In this document: piece by piece, positions 18,823-27,422 of the stretch
How the letters are laid out: each line of letters starts with the position of its first letter
How positions within the stretch are numbered: position 1 is the stretch's first letter
Assembly (NCBI GenBank): GCA_017466065.1
Contig: JAFTUV010000031.1
Coordinates: 1-64,000 of the forward strand
DNA length: 64,000 nucleotides
Source: Bacteroidaceae bacterium
Lineage (GTDB): Bacteria; Bacteroidota; Bacteroidia; Bacteroidales; Bacteroidaceae
Reading direction: 5' to 3'
Position numbers and translations under genes: made by a program
Notes under the pieces: model-generated
Told to the model about the DNA's origin: nothing
What the model saw: the letters and a program-made list of their open reading frames with translations, nothing else
Database searches by the model: none

Positions 18823-20796
18823 ATGCATACAGAAAAAGGAAATAAAAGGTTATTGTCTATGAGCCGTATCGCTCCAAAGCGTGATACGGAAGAGATAGAC
18901 ACCGTAGCGATGTCTTCCCGGCAGTTCGGCGACCGCAGGGCGTTCGATGTGCTGATGGAAGCGCAGCACTATTGGAACCAGATGGAGGATTTCCGAAAGG
19001 ACAGAGAACGCAACAAGCGTTACACCTATGGTTTCCAATGGGACGATAAAATTTGTGTGGACGGCAAGACTATGACCGAGGAAGAGTACATCAAGAGTCA
19101 GGGCAATGTGCCGTTGAAAAACAATCTTATTCGCAGATTAGTCAAAAGTGTGCTTGGTGTGTACCGCAGTCAGAGTAAAGAGCCGACCTGTACCGCACGA
19201 GACCGAGACGAACAGAAGTTGGGCGAAACAATGAGTACCATTCTGCAATGCAATATGCAACTCAACAGAATGACGGAGGTGTACGCCCGAACAATGGAAG
19301 AGTTTCTAATCAGCGGTTTTATAGTACACCGCAAGTCATACGGTTGGCGTAATGGTAAGGAGGACTGTTGGACGGACTATGTTCAGCCAAACAATTTCTT
19401 TATCGACAACAATATGCGTGATTTCAGAGGTTGGGACGTTTCGGTGCTTGGCGAGATACACGACATTTCATTTGGGCAGTTGTGTGAGCAGTTCGCCACA
19501 TCACCCGAGGAATACCGCAAACTCCGTGAAATCTACAAGTGGGCTGCTAAAAAGGAATACATTGCCTCGTATGCAGAGCGTTTCGGATATAGCCGTTTGC
19601 AGAATTACGACTTCCTGTTCACGAGCGAGCCGGGACGATGCAGGGTTATCGAGGTGTGGCGCAAGGAACAGAAACCACGTTGGCGATGCCACGACTACCA
19701 AAATGGCGACATCTTCAAGATTGACGTTGAGGACTACCAAAGGTGTGTTGTAGCCGAGAACGAGGAGCGTATAAGAATGGCAAAGGCTGTCGGTATGCCC
19801 GAGGAGGAAGTGCCATTGATTAAAGCCACTTGGTTTGTCGATGATTATTGGTATTTCTACTATCTGTCCCCATTCGGAGACATCTTGAAAGAGGGCGAAA
19901 CACCATACGAACACGAGAGCCACCCATACGTATTCAAGGCATATCCATTCATTGACGGTGAGATACATTCGTTTGTGGCTGACGTTATCGACCAACAACG
20001 ATACACCAACCGACTGATTACATTGTACGATTGGATAATGCGTGCAAGTGCGAAAGGTGTGCTGATGATGCCCGAGGATTGTTTGCCGGATGGTGTCAGC
20101 ATTGACGATATTGCCGAGAGTTGGACCGAGTTTAACGGTGTCATTGTCTATAAGCCGAGCAAGAGCGGCAAAGTGCCGGAACAGGTTGCCAACAATTCGA
20201 CAAACATCGGTATTGCCGAGCTGCTGAATATGCAGTTGAAGTTCTTTGAGGACATATCGGGTGTTACAGGTGCATTACAAGGCAAGCCCGGATTTTCGGG
20301 CGAGAGTGCTGCGCATTACCAACAGCAGACACAGAATGCCACCACTACATTGCTTGACCTGTTGGAGTGCTTCAGCGGCTTTGTTGTGGACGGAGCGTAC
20401 AAGGATGTCAAGAATATGCAGCAGTTCTATGACAGCAAGAGAGTATTCAACATTGCAGGCAAGAGCGGCGCACAAATCGAGTACGACCCGAAGAAGATAC
20501 GAGACGTGGAGTTCGATTTGAGCATTACCGAAAGCACAACGACACCTGCATACAGACATCTTGCCAACGATATACTGTTGCAGTTGTGGCAATCGCAGGC
20601 AATCAGCGTAGAGCAGTTGCTTGAACACGGGGACTTCCCATTTGCTGATGAATTGTTGCAGAGCATCAAATCGCAGAAAGAGCAGTTAGAGCAGGGCAAA
20701 GTTCCTGACGGTCTTTCTCCCGAACTGATGGCGAAAGCACAGCAGGGAGCAAATATGCAAGCCGTAGGAAGATTGCACAGCGCAATGGCAGCATAA
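18823..20796 (+). CDS. Portal protein (P22-like)
   Basis: 657 residues, the size expected for P22-type portals. The portal forms the dodecameric ring at one capsid vertex through which DNA is packaged and released. It has the family layout: an N-terminal alpha/beta region with RERNKRYTYGFQWDD, an aromatic central region (EEVPLIKATWFVDDYWYFYYL, split here from a longer run), DVIDQQRYTNRLITLYDWIM, an invariant-looking GKPGFSGESAAHYQQQ stretch, and a Gln/Glu-rich helical C-terminus of barrel type. The call rests on pattern recognition and on neighbouring terminase, scaffold and capsid genes. It has its own promoter and ends at a strong bidirectional terminator facing the leftward packaging operon. 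Another start is possible at Met13 (MSRIAPK). Confidence 0.8.
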   Translation: MHTEKGNKRLLSMSRIAPKRDTEEIDTVAMSSRQFGDRRAFDVLMEAQHYWNQMEDFRKDRERNKRYTYGFQWDDKICVDGKTMTEEEYIKSQGNVPLKNNLIRRLVKSVLGVYRSQSKEPTCTARDRDEQKLGETMSTILQCNMQLNRMTEVYARTMEEFLISGFIVHRKSYGWRNGKEDCWTDYVQPNNFFIDNNMRDFRGWDVSVLGEIHDISFGQLCEQFATSPEEYRKLREIYKWAAKKEYIASYAERFGYSRLQNYDFLFTSEPGRCRVIEVWRKEQKPRWRCHDYQNGDIFKIDVEDYQRCVVAENEERIRMAKAVGMPEEEVPLIKATWFVDDYWYFYYLSPFGDILKEGETPYEHESHPYVFKAYPFIDGEIHSFVADVIDQQRYTNRLITLYDWIMRASAKGVLMMPEDCLPDGVSIDDIAESWTEFNGVIVYKPSKSGKVPEQVANNSTNIGIAELLNMQLKFFEDISGVTGALQGKPGFSGESAAHYQQQTQNATTTLLDLLECFSGFVVDGAYKDVKNMQQFYDSKRVFNIAGKSGAQIEYDPKKIRDVEFDLSITESTTTPAYRHLANDILLQLWQSQAISVEQLLEHGDFPFADELLQSIKSQKEQLEQGKVPDGLSPELMAKAQQGANMQAVGRLHSAMAA

Positions 20797-20799
20797 AAC

Positions 20800-20835
20800 A
20801 GAGGGCGTATAGATTGGTTTTTCTATACGCCCTCT
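20800..20835. terminator. Bidirectional terminator between portal and packaging operon
   Basis: A perfect 13-bp stem (AGAGGGCGTATAG at 20800-20812 and its complement at 20823-20835) with a 10-base loop. It sits between convergent genes: the portal stops at 20796 and a leftward gene stops at 20840. T-rich bases lie on the right side and A-rich bases on the left, so it can work in both directions. Confidence 0.85.
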
Positions 20836-20839
20836 TTGT

Positions 20840-21046
20840 TTACTTCTTTGTAGAGTGAGAAATGTCTTCAAGATATTCTACGACATCATCTAATGTTACA
20901 ACTTTGTCTTCGTGGCAGACAGGCTCAATATTCTTTGCTATTGCCCAAATGCCATTTTTCTTGCCGATTGTTCCCTTTGCATTGTCTGTGGCATTGGGGT
21001 TGTTGGTTAGCGTTGCTATACCGTCAATGTTTCCGTACCTGCCCAT
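20840..21046 (-). CDS. Small hypothetical protein (68 aa)
   Basis: Last gene of the leftward packaging operon. A polar protein starting MGRYGNIDGIATLTNNPNAT with an acidic helical C-terminus (TLDDVVEYLEDISHS). It overlaps the upstream gene by 23 bases, which supports translation as part of the operon. No family recognised and no membrane segment or metal motif seen. Confidence 0.55.
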   Translation of the reverse strand: MGRYGNIDGIATLTNNPNATDNAKGTIGKKNGIWAIAKNIEPVCHEDKVVTLDDVVEYLEDISHSTKK

Positions 21047-21377
21047 TCTTCTTTGATTTAGCGATTGCTTCCAACCAAGAGAAGTATTGCTTCTTCTTCA
21101 ATGCTACTGCCTCGGCAGACAATTCGCCTGCTCCGTTGCGATATGGCGTGCAGTAGAAACACTCCACTTCAAGGTCTCTCACGAATGTGTTGTAATTGAT
21201 GTAGTGCTTCTGCTTGAGTTTACGGAAATTGTTCCTATCCATAATGACAAGTTGTCCGCTTGTACCACTTGTTGGCATTACATAGTAACGCTGTCCGTTC
21301 TCACTGTGTGCCTTGTCTGCTTTTCTCACTGCCTCACGCAAACGAAGAGAGGCTTTGAATTTCTTGAAAATGTTCAT
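21024..21377 (-). CDS. Hypothetical protein (117 aa) of the packaging operon
   Basis: A basic, Lys/Arg-rich protein beginning MNIFKKFKASLRLREAVRKA, followed by RYYVMPTSGTSGQLVIMDR and a Tyr/Cys-containing middle (VECFYCTPYRNGAG). It follows the large terminase after 24 bases. Similar small proteins accompany terminase genes in Bacteroidetes phages in my recollection, but I assign no function. Confidence 0.6.
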   Translation of the reverse strand: MNIFKKFKASLRLREAVRKADKAHSENGQRYYVMPTSGTSGQLVIMDRNNFRKLKQKHYINYNTFVRDLEVECFYCTPYRNGAGELSAEAVALKKKQYFSWLEAIAKSKKNGQVRKH

Positions 21378-21401
21378 TGTACTGTTGTTATTTAGTTAAA
21401 C

Positions 21402-23501
21402 TTATATTGTTGCGGCAGATACCGCCTTTCTCTTCTTGGTTATAAACCTGCCCACACGAGGAACAAATCTCGGCAATTCCATTTCAAAGAAACAGATGTG
21501 CAGACCTATTGCACGTGTCATCAGCAAGTCATCGTGTTTTCCTGTAATTGCTCCGAATGCTCCGTTCGGTTTCTTCTCATAGCACAAGTATTCGTCCAGG
21601 CATCGTGCATCACGTTCGGTATAGAGGTTCTCACGAATTACCTTTACGAGTGTGGATATAATCATTGGTTTTGTTGCAATGTTGGTGTGGAAGCCATAAT
21701 TCTTTGGCAAGCCCTCACGTATTGCCTCCTCTGACTGCTTGCGTGCATAGAGGTTGGGATAAATATCCTTAATCTGATTGAGGATAAACTGCGATTGGTC
21801 GCCGTCCACCTCACGCTCCTTGTCGTGTGTTTCGAGCGTGTTGCTCTCTATCACAAGCAGGGAGTTGTCATAGAACGCTGCTATCTGTGCCGCTTTCCAC
21901 GCCAACAAGTCAATGTCTATGTGTCCGTACCATTGTGCCACAACCGTAGGTTTTCCACCCTCTGCCATAAACAGACGGTCGAGAACGAGGATAACAGAGA
22001 AGTCCGCTTTGTTGGAACGTCCTCCGACATCGACTATCGTAACATATCTGTCTGTTACAATCTCTTTATCGTCAATCTCGGGCATTTCCCAAATGTGCAG
22101 CAAGCCCTGTTTATCTTCGGTGAAGCGTAGGTTTTTCAAAGCGTTCTTGCCCTCATCTTCATCGGCATACACCTCACCAATGTAGCGAGGTGGGCGACAC
22201 GATGGGCGCAGCTTCTCAACCTTGTATTTGTCGAACACTCTTGCTCCCGAATGTACGAAAGCCTCAACATCATCTGACGGGAACTCTGCCGCCATCAGTC
22301 CGTGGTCGGTGTACTTTGCACGCTCCTGTATGTACCAATTTATTGCTTCGAGGGTTGCGCCCTGTTCCCATAACCACCACAGATATTTTCCGCTCTCCTC
22401 ACGAACTGACGGTACATTGTCGTTCTCACGGTTGGCATAGAGCATCTGTGCGAATATCTCCACATCATCGAGAGGCAAAGAATACTGCTCAATATCAAAC
22501 CACGAAACGAACATCGCTTCAAACTGTGATTTCCCGCTCTTGGCATCGTCATACTCCTTTTGGAAGAAGTTGCCTGTACCATTGGCGGTACTCTCATATA
22601 CAATCATCGTGTAAGGACGGAGCAATACACCCGAGCAAGCAGAGCGCACAATATCTTCGGGCTTCTTTCCCTCTGTTGCTTTCCACAGTCCGACCTCGGA
22701 AAGATGCACGAGGTTATAATCACCACCACGACAAGAGTCCGGGCGTTCTGCTGTACCAATCTTGATTTTGCAGTTACGCTGTGGTACACGATGAATACTG
22801 CCCGACTTACCCACGCCGACCAATTTAGGCTCATTCTCATTGTATGCCTCGCCTAACTTGTGCAGCATTTCCACAGGATAGTTCTTAATCATACGGTCGA
22901 ACATATCCTTGATTTCGTCAGAGCCTGCACCTTGATGTGCAATGATAAGCGAGTTCAAACCGACCTTGTGAACGAGTTGCAACCACGCCATATACAACTG
23001 CGATGTGGTTGAGCCGCCCCATTGTCGAGCCTTCAAGAGAACAATACGAATAGGCTTGTTTGCCTTGCGGCGTTTTTCCAAGCGTGCAATAAACCTACGT
23101 TGAGGACGTGTGAGGCGAAATAATACATCTTCGCCACCACCTTTGTTCTTGATATATACAAATGTTGCCGCCCAAAAGGGAAAGTCGTGTTTGTTTCTGA
23201 TGCGTACAAACTGACTGATAACTTTTAGTCGGTCGCTTTCGTAGTCTTCCTCTTCGTTTGCTCCGAGTTCCTGCAAGAACGCTTTAATGGAGCCGCATTC
23301 CGCAAGTTGCCGTACAAGCGGCACTTTCATCATTTCGACAGGAAGGTATTGTGTGCGTATGGGGAAGTCATCAATAACCACCTTAACACGCTCACCGACC
23401 GAGCCGAAGCCGCTAATGGGGTCGAAACGTGCATATATCTCCGCATTACGGCGGTTGTTCTCTTCGATTATATTGCGTATTGCGATGTTCATATCAGCCA
23501 A
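21402..23501 (-). CDS. terL: Terminase large subunit
   Basis: 699 residues. The large terminase is the packaging motor: an N-terminal ATPase drives DNA through the portal and a C-terminal RNase H-like nuclease cuts the concatemer. The sequence shows a variant Walker A, KARQWGGSTTS (157-167), an acidic strand resembling Walker B (TMIVYESTANGTGN), and a nuclease-like start TIVDVGGRSNKADFSVILVL with further acids downstream (LLVIESNTLE). The C-terminus is basic (FITKKRKAVSA), as often seen in portal-contacting tails. It overlaps the rhomboid gene upstream by 8 bases and is transcribed toward the portal gene, an unusual convergent arrangement for these two partners. Confidence 0.9.
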   Translation of the reverse strand: MADMNIAIRNIIEENNRRNAEIYARFDPISGFGSVGERVKVVIDDFPIRTQYLPVEMMKVPLVRQLAECGSIKAFLQELGANEEEDYESDRLKVISQFVRIRNKHDFPFWAATFVYIKNKGGGEDVLFRLTRPQRRFIARLEKRRKANKPIRIVLLKARQWGGSTTSQLYMAWLQLVHKVGLNSLIIAHQGAGSDEIKDMFDRMIKNYPVEMLHKLGEAYNENEPKLVGVGKSGSIHRVPQRNCKIKIGTAERPDSCRGGDYNLVHLSEVGLWKATEGKKPEDIVRSACSGVLLRPYTMIVYESTANGTGNFFQKEYDDAKSGKSQFEAMFVSWFDIEQYSLPLDDVEIFAQMLYANRENDNVPSVREESGKYLWWLWEQGATLEAINWYIQERAKYTDHGLMAAEFPSDDVEAFVHSGARVFDKYKVEKLRPSCRPPRYIGEVYADEDEGKNALKNLRFTEDKQGLLHIWEMPEIDDKEIVTDRYVTIVDVGGRSNKADFSVILVLDRLFMAEGGKPTVVAQWYGHIDIDLLAWKAAQIAAFYDNSLLVIESNTLETHDKEREVDGDQSQFILNQIKDIYPNLYARKQSEEAIREGLPKNYGFHTNIATKPMIISTLVKVIRENLYTERDARCLDEYLCYEKKPNGAFGAITGKHDDLLMTRAIGLHICFFEMELPRFVPRVGRFITKKRKAVSAATI

Positions 23502-23985
23502 TCTTTACAGGTTTGTTCAACAATGCCACCGCCCCACCTGCCAAATAGCAGTACAGGTGTACCAACGCATTGGTATTCGGGAAAAAGAAGCCTGCCACAA
23601 GGTATGCAAGCATCCATAACTGATAATATGCTTTACGCTGTACCTCGAACGAGATAGAGCCGAAGAGTGCGAACACAACACCCGACAAACCAACGGTAGG
23701 AATGTCGGACAGACAAAATGATGGAATGGTTACAGCGATAATGTATGAAAGGAAAAACCGCCATAGCGATATGTCGTAGATGAATATGACAGAGAGCAGA
23801 CACCACGCATTCAACGTGGCGTGCAATACATTAGCGTGATAAAAAGGATAGAGCATACGACAGCCGAGTCCGCACCCTGTATAGATGCCGACCGCAGACC
23901 AATCCGCCATATCCTGCAAAGAGAGACAGAACACGAGGATTGATATTAAAAGCGACGTAGCCTTTGCTGCTTTCTTCTTATCCAT
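23494..23985 (-). CDS. Rhomboid-family intramembrane serine protease
   Basis: 163 residues with about six hydrophobic segments. The rhomboid catalytic set is visible in order: a His/Asn pair spaced as HxxxN (H55, N59, within FYHANVLHATLNAWCLL), GLSG at 99-102 with the nucleophile S101, and H143 in the last helix followed by small residues (HLYCYLAGG). The Ser-His dyad and the helix-2 HxxxN are the GlpG active site and oxyanion region. Rhomboids cut membrane proteins inside the bilayer near helix-breaking small residues. The gene is embedded in the packaging operon, overlapping both neighbours, so it is a phage gene, not host cargo. The nearby capsid protein has a hydrophobic N-terminus ending in GASGG, a possible substrate (inference). 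Confidence 0.75.
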   Translation of the reverse strand: MDKKKAAKATSLLISILVFCLSLQDMADWSAVGIYTGCGLGCRMLYPFYHANVLHATLNAWCLLSVIFIYDISLWRFFLSYIIAVTIPSFCLSDIPTVGLSGVVFALFGSISFEVQRKAYYQLWMLAYLVAGFFFPNTNALVHLYCYLAGGAVALLNKPVKIG

Positions 23986-24380
23986 TCTTTCCTCGCTTTA
24001 CAAACCATAATTTTGGCACTGTCGGGTGTGAGATAGAATTTCGGTGCAGGCTGAATGACAACCATTGCACAGAGTTCAGAAGTAGTCTTATCGGGATATT
24101 TCTCACGCATTATGGCTACACGGCGGTAGATTTCTTCGTACATCTCACGTTTGGAAGCACACATCTTATCCAAACGTGCCTCTCCCCTCATCATCGCAGA
24201 AATGACAAGAGCAGCCCGAATGTCGCTAACCCAAAAACGGCGTGATGGCATATTGACAATGTTGTTGTACACATCGGGCATACGGATATAGTCGCACGAT
24301 GCAAGATATTCATCGTACGCCCTCATCAAGTCGTCTGAACGCTCTTGTGAGTACTCCATCAATGCACCCTTATGCTTCAT
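23946..24380 (-). CDS. Possible small terminase subunit
   Basis: 144 residues, first gene of the leftward packaging operon. Mostly helical and rich in Arg/Lys, with FWVSDIRAALVISAMMRGEA and a basic C-terminus (KARKEWIRRKQQRLRRF). Small terminases bind the packaging site and usually lie just upstream of the large subunit; here only the rhomboid gene intervenes. The assignment is by position, size and basic character only. A second possible start is Met8. Its 3' end overlaps the rhomboid gene by 40 bases. Confidence 0.4.
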   Translation of the reverse strand: MKHKGALMEYSQERSDDLMRAYDEYLASCDYIRMPDVYNNIVNMPSRRFWVSDIRAALVISAMMRGEARLDKMCASKREMYEEIYRRVAIMREKYPDKTTSELCAMVVIQPAPKFYLTPDSAKIMVCKARKEWIRRKQQRLRRF

Positions 24381-24412
24381 CTTTCTAACTCATTGCCGAC
24401 TTATTTATGTTC

Positions 24413-24444
24413 CAAAGTTACACATTGGAGCGTAAAAAGATAAA
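24413..24444 (-). promoter_or_regulatory. Leftward promoter of the packaging operon
   Basis: On the minus strand, TAACTTTG (plus positions 24413-24420) matches the TAnnTTTG box, with TTTA 20 bases upstream as a near match to TTTG. Transcription would begin about 25 bases before the ATG at 24380. Confidence 0.5.
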
Positions 24445-24467
24445 CATAACAAGCGTTTATTTCGGAC

Positions 24468-24475
24468 TATTTTTG
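24468..24475 (+). promoter_or_regulatory. Possible rightward promoter box before the scaffold gene
   Basis: TATTTTTG fits TAnnTTTG and lies about 40 bases before the scaffold ATG at 24514 in an AT-rich divergent region. No convincing TTTG is present at the expected upstream spacing, so this is a weak call. Confidence 0.35.
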
Positions 24476-24513
24476 CTTCACAGTTTCGTACAACATCTAA
24501 ATATTTACAGTAT

Positions 24514-25302
24514 ATGTCTAAGAATACGGAAGTTAAAAGCAATCGAGACCGATACACGGAACGATTGAAAGCGAAGTATCCCGACAAGGAATTTGCCGAT
24601 GATGAGGCGTTATTCGGTCAAATCAATGACGATTACGACAGTTACGACAATGAATTATCGGGTTATCGTGAGCGAGAAAAAGCCCTTTCAGACCTATTCG
24701 CAAGCAATCCACGAAGTGCAGCTTTCCTTACCGATTGGCGAAAGGGTGAAGACCCTATCATCGGAATGGTGCGCAAATTCGGTGATGATTTCAAGGCAGC
24801 ACTTGAAGACCCCGAGAAGCAGGAGGCACTTGCCGCCGCCAATAAGGAGTTTGCAGAGCGTATTGCCAAAGAGGAGCAGTATGAGGGCGAGTACCAAACC
24901 AACATCAATGAGACCCTAACCACACTCGAAGCAATGCAACAGGAAGAGGGATTGTCTGATGAGGACATCGACAATGCTATGGACTTCCTTATGGGTATTG
25001 TTCGTGACGGCATTATGGGCAAGTTCACTCGTGAGAGCGTGATTATGGCACTCAAAGCCATTAAGCACGACAGCGATGTAGAGCAGGCAGACCGTGAGGG
25101 CGAAGTTCGAGGACGCAACACCAAGATTGAAGAGAAGTTGCGCAAGGGTAGCAAGAGTGACGGCACAGCCAACCTCGGCAGCAAGAACGGAGGTGGCAAG
25201 GGTACAGCACGAGAAATGCCCGATTTAGGAGCCATTGACCAGAACTACGGCACTCAAAACATTTGGGAACGTGGTGGAGAGAAACGCAGACCAAACAAGT
25301 AA
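24514..25302 (+). CDS. Putative capsid scaffolding protein
   Basis: 262 residues, very acidic and helical, directly before the major capsid gene, the standard place for a scaffold. It starts MSKNTEVKSNRDRYTERLK, has a DDEALFGQINDDYDSYDNEL segment, a long Glu/Ala/Lys coiled-coil-like middle, and a Gly/Lys/Arg-rich C-terminus (GSKNGGGKGTAREMPD), the kind of basic tail scaffolds use to contact coat subunits. Identification is from composition and synteny. It is followed after 39 bases by the capsid gene. Confidence 0.65.
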   Translation: MSKNTEVKSNRDRYTERLKAKYPDKEFADDEALFGQINDDYDSYDNELSGYREREKALSDLFASNPRSAAFLTDWRKGEDPIIGMVRKFGDDFKAALEDPEKQEALAAANKEFAERIAKEEQYEGEYQTNINETLTTLEAMQQEEGLSDEDIDNAMDFLMGIVRDGIMGKFTRESVIMALKAIKHDSDVEQADREGEVRGRNTKIEEKLRKGSKSDGTANLGSKNGGGKGTAREMPDLGAIDQNYGTQNIWERGGEKRRPNK

Positions 25303-25341
25303 CAGTCAATTTATTTATTCACTTTTCAAAATTTTACAGCA

Positions 25342-26778
25342 ATGAAGAAAGCAACAAGTTTTCTGTGTCGCATTTTGCTAATAGCATTAGCATTTGTGAC
25401 GGGCGCATCGGGCGGTGTCTTTATGGCTAACGCCTCCGAACTCCCCGATGCAGGTAAGACAGTAGCCGGTGCTGATGGCACAGGCGGAACGGACGGTATC
25501 GCAACGGAGACCGTAGGTAGAACTGAGGGCGACCCAAATTTTTATTTGAGCGATGTGGACAAACGCATCGTGAAGATACGCCCGATGGCAACCCCTATCG
25601 ACCAAATCAGCCGTTATGCGAAGTCGAGCAGCACGAACTCGTTCGAGGTCAAGTATTACAGCGTAGGCACACGAGAAATCAAGTGCAGCACAAGCGCAAA
25701 GGTTACTGATATGACCGCAGGCGCAAGTGTATCGCTCCCTGTGGACGACCTCAATATGTTCACTTTGGACGATACTATCCGCGTAGTAGGTGTGCCTGCC
25801 AAGACTAAACCCGATGGAACGGCGTACACTTCCGAAGACAGCCTCATCCCCGACCTTGTATTGTGTGTATGCGGTAAGGACAGCACTACCAATCTACCTA
25901 CCGTCTATGCAGTAAACGGTACGATGGACAGCTCTACCAAGCAGCCTATCCTTGTACCCGAAATTCCACAGGGAACTACCCTTGTGCGTATGGGTAAGGC
26001 TTGCGGTGAGTTAGACGTACAGACAGGACGTTTCAACAACATTCCTATGCCGGAGACACAGTACTGCCAAAACTTTATGATACAGGTTGAGCAGTCCACC
26101 TTTGACAAGATTGCGGCCAAGGAAGTGAATTGGAATTTCTCTGACATTGAGGAGGACGGCGTATATGATATGCGTCTTGCTATGGAGAATACCTATCTGT
26201 TTGGTGTTAAGAACGTCATCAAGCACATTGCAAAGGACGGTATGAACACTTGGTTTACAGGCGGTATTTGGTGGATGGCAGGTAAGGACATTGAGGTCGG
26301 CGAGTGGGACAGCGACAAGAAGTGTGCTGTTATCACAGATGAAAACCTCGTGGATATTACCAAAGACCTCTTTGTCGGTACAGGTATCGGTAACAAGCGT
26401 AAAATCCTTTTCTGCGGTAGTGATATGCTCTCTGCTTTCTCAAAGATTAAGAGTGAGAAGTTCCGTCTGAAAGACACCGTAGAGGTTTGGAACTTGAAGT
26501 TCAAGTCTTGGGATACCGATTTCGGCGAGGTACTCACCATTCATCACGAGTTGTTCGATGTGAACGGTATGAGCGACTGCGGTTTTGCAATGGACCCCGA
26601 ATACTTGTCAAAGAAAACTCATATCTCTTGGGCAAGAAACGTACTCGACTTGCAGAAGGCAGGTATTCGCCGTACAGATGCCGTAGTTATTCAGGAGGTA
26701 AGTTGCTTGTACTTGCGCTATGCAAAGGCACACGCACGTATGAAACTTGCCAAAGCACCTACTGCTGCGGCAGCATAA
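25342..26778 (+). CDS. Major capsid protein with an N-terminal signal peptide
   Basis: 478 residues between scaffold and connector genes, the size and place of an HK97-fold major capsid protein. The start is well supported by an AT-rich leader (TTTTCAAAATTTTACAGCA). The first 31 residues look like a Sec signal: basic MKK, a Cys/Arg turn, hydrophobic ILLIALAFV, helix breakers GASGG, and an ANA motif at 29-31 fitting signal peptidase I. After it comes a Gly-rich linker, then the capsid-like body (RIVKIRPMATPIDQISRYA onward, with many beta segments) and a helical end (SCLYLRYAKAHARMKLAKA). An internal Met28 could produce a form without the signal, but no AT-rich leader precedes it. A signal on a capsid protein is unusual. 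Confidence 0.75.
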   Translation: MKKATSFLCRILLIALAFVTGASGGVFMANASELPDAGKTVAGADGTGGTDGIATETVGRTEGDPNFYLSDVDKRIVKIRPMATPIDQISRYAKSSSTNSFEVKYYSVGTREIKCSTSAKVTDMTAGASVSLPVDDLNMFTLDDTIRVVGVPAKTKPDGTAYTSEDSLIPDLVLCVCGKDSTTNLPTVYAVNGTMDSSTKQPILVPEIPQGTTLVRMGKACGELDVQTGRFNNIPMPETQYCQNFMIQVEQSTFDKIAAKEVNWNFSDIEEDGVYDMRLAMENTYLFGVKNVIKHIAKDGMNTWFTGGIWWMAGKDIEVGEWDSDKKCAVITDENLVDITKDLFVGTGIGNKRKILFCGSDMLSAFSKIKSEKFRLKDTVEVWNLKFKSWDTDFGEVLTIHHELFDVNGMSDCGFAMDPEYLSKKTHISWARNVLDLQKAGIRRTDAVVIQEVSCLYLRYAKAHARMKLAKAPTAAAA

Positions 26779-26808
26779 TCAAGAGTTATCAACTAATTCA
26801 GCAACCGA

Positions 26809-26836
26809 GGGATGGGCGTAGTCCCGTCCCTTTTTT
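26809..26836 (+). terminator. Rho-independent terminator after the capsid gene
   Basis: GGGATGGG (26809-26816) pairs with CCCGTCCC (26823-26830) with one wobble, six-base loop, followed by six T residues. It probably lowers read-through from the capsid gene into the connector genes. Confidence 0.85.
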
Positions 26837-26851
26837 AATTTTCTAAAGTAT

Positions 26852-27409
26852 ATGATTAAGACCTACAAAGCGAACACCAACGTCAGCATCAACGTGGTGC
26901 TTCCAAGCAAGAAGAACTTGCACATTTCGTTCATACCCCTGTCAAACGGCAGCAGCACATTCACGACCGACAACGAGGAGATTATGAACGCCATTGAGTG
27001 CCATTACAATTTTGGCAAGTTGTTCCGCCTCCACAGCGTACAGGGCGAAAGCAAGAAAAATGCTGCAAAGGTAGTGGAAACGCCTGCAAAGAAAGAGGAG
27101 AAAGCAGAGGATAAGCCTGCCGACAATCCTACTCCGGCAGGAGACACAACTGTTACCGACAATGGCGACAATGAGAACGCAGATGCAAACGAGAACGGAG
27201 AGAACAACGAGCAGAACGGCGAAGCCCCAACCGAGGGTACAGAGACCGAGACTGATGCCACATTGAAGCAAGTAACAGTCAGCGACCTTGCCGCCGCCAA
27301 AGATTACCTCGCAGACAAATTCGGCATCAGCCGTACCACTTTACGTAGTAAGAAAGCCATTGTCGAGCAGGCAGCCGCTAACGGTATCGAGTTCGTTGGA
27401 TTGTCATAA
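26852..27409 (+). CDS. Capsid-associated protein with HeH/LEM-like C-terminus (185 aa)
   Basis: Three parts are visible: an N-terminal beta-rich region (MIKTYKANTNVSINVVLPSK), a long Lys/Glu then Asn/Glu/Asp/Thr disordered linker, and a compact C-terminal helical module (TVSDLAAAKDYLADKFGISR with further residues RTTLRSKKAIVEQAAANG) of HeH/LEM type, a fold found in head-tail connector-region proteins of other phages. Position between capsid and connector suggests a minor head or decoration protein. The linker composition is unlike its neighbours. Confidence 0.6.
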   Translation: MIKTYKANTNVSINVVLPSKKNLHISFIPLSNGSSTFTTDNEEIMNAIECHYNFGKLFRLHSVQGESKKNAAKVVETPAKKEEKAEDKPADNPTPAGDTTVTDNGDNENADANENGENNEQNGEAPTEGTETETDATLKQVTVSDLAAAKDYLADKFGISRTTLRSKKAIVEQAAANGIEFVGLS

Positions 27410-27422
27410 AGAGTAATGAGGT

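Noticed and set aside
22190..22765. 191-codon open frame opposite the large terminase
   Set aside because: Antisense to a clear terminase gene; its product is rich in Pro, Arg, His and Cys and has no recognisable domain.
24381..24513. Origin or packaging site in the divergent region
   Set aside because: It is AT-rich, but no iterons, long repeats or GATC clusters are visible; promoter boxes explain it.
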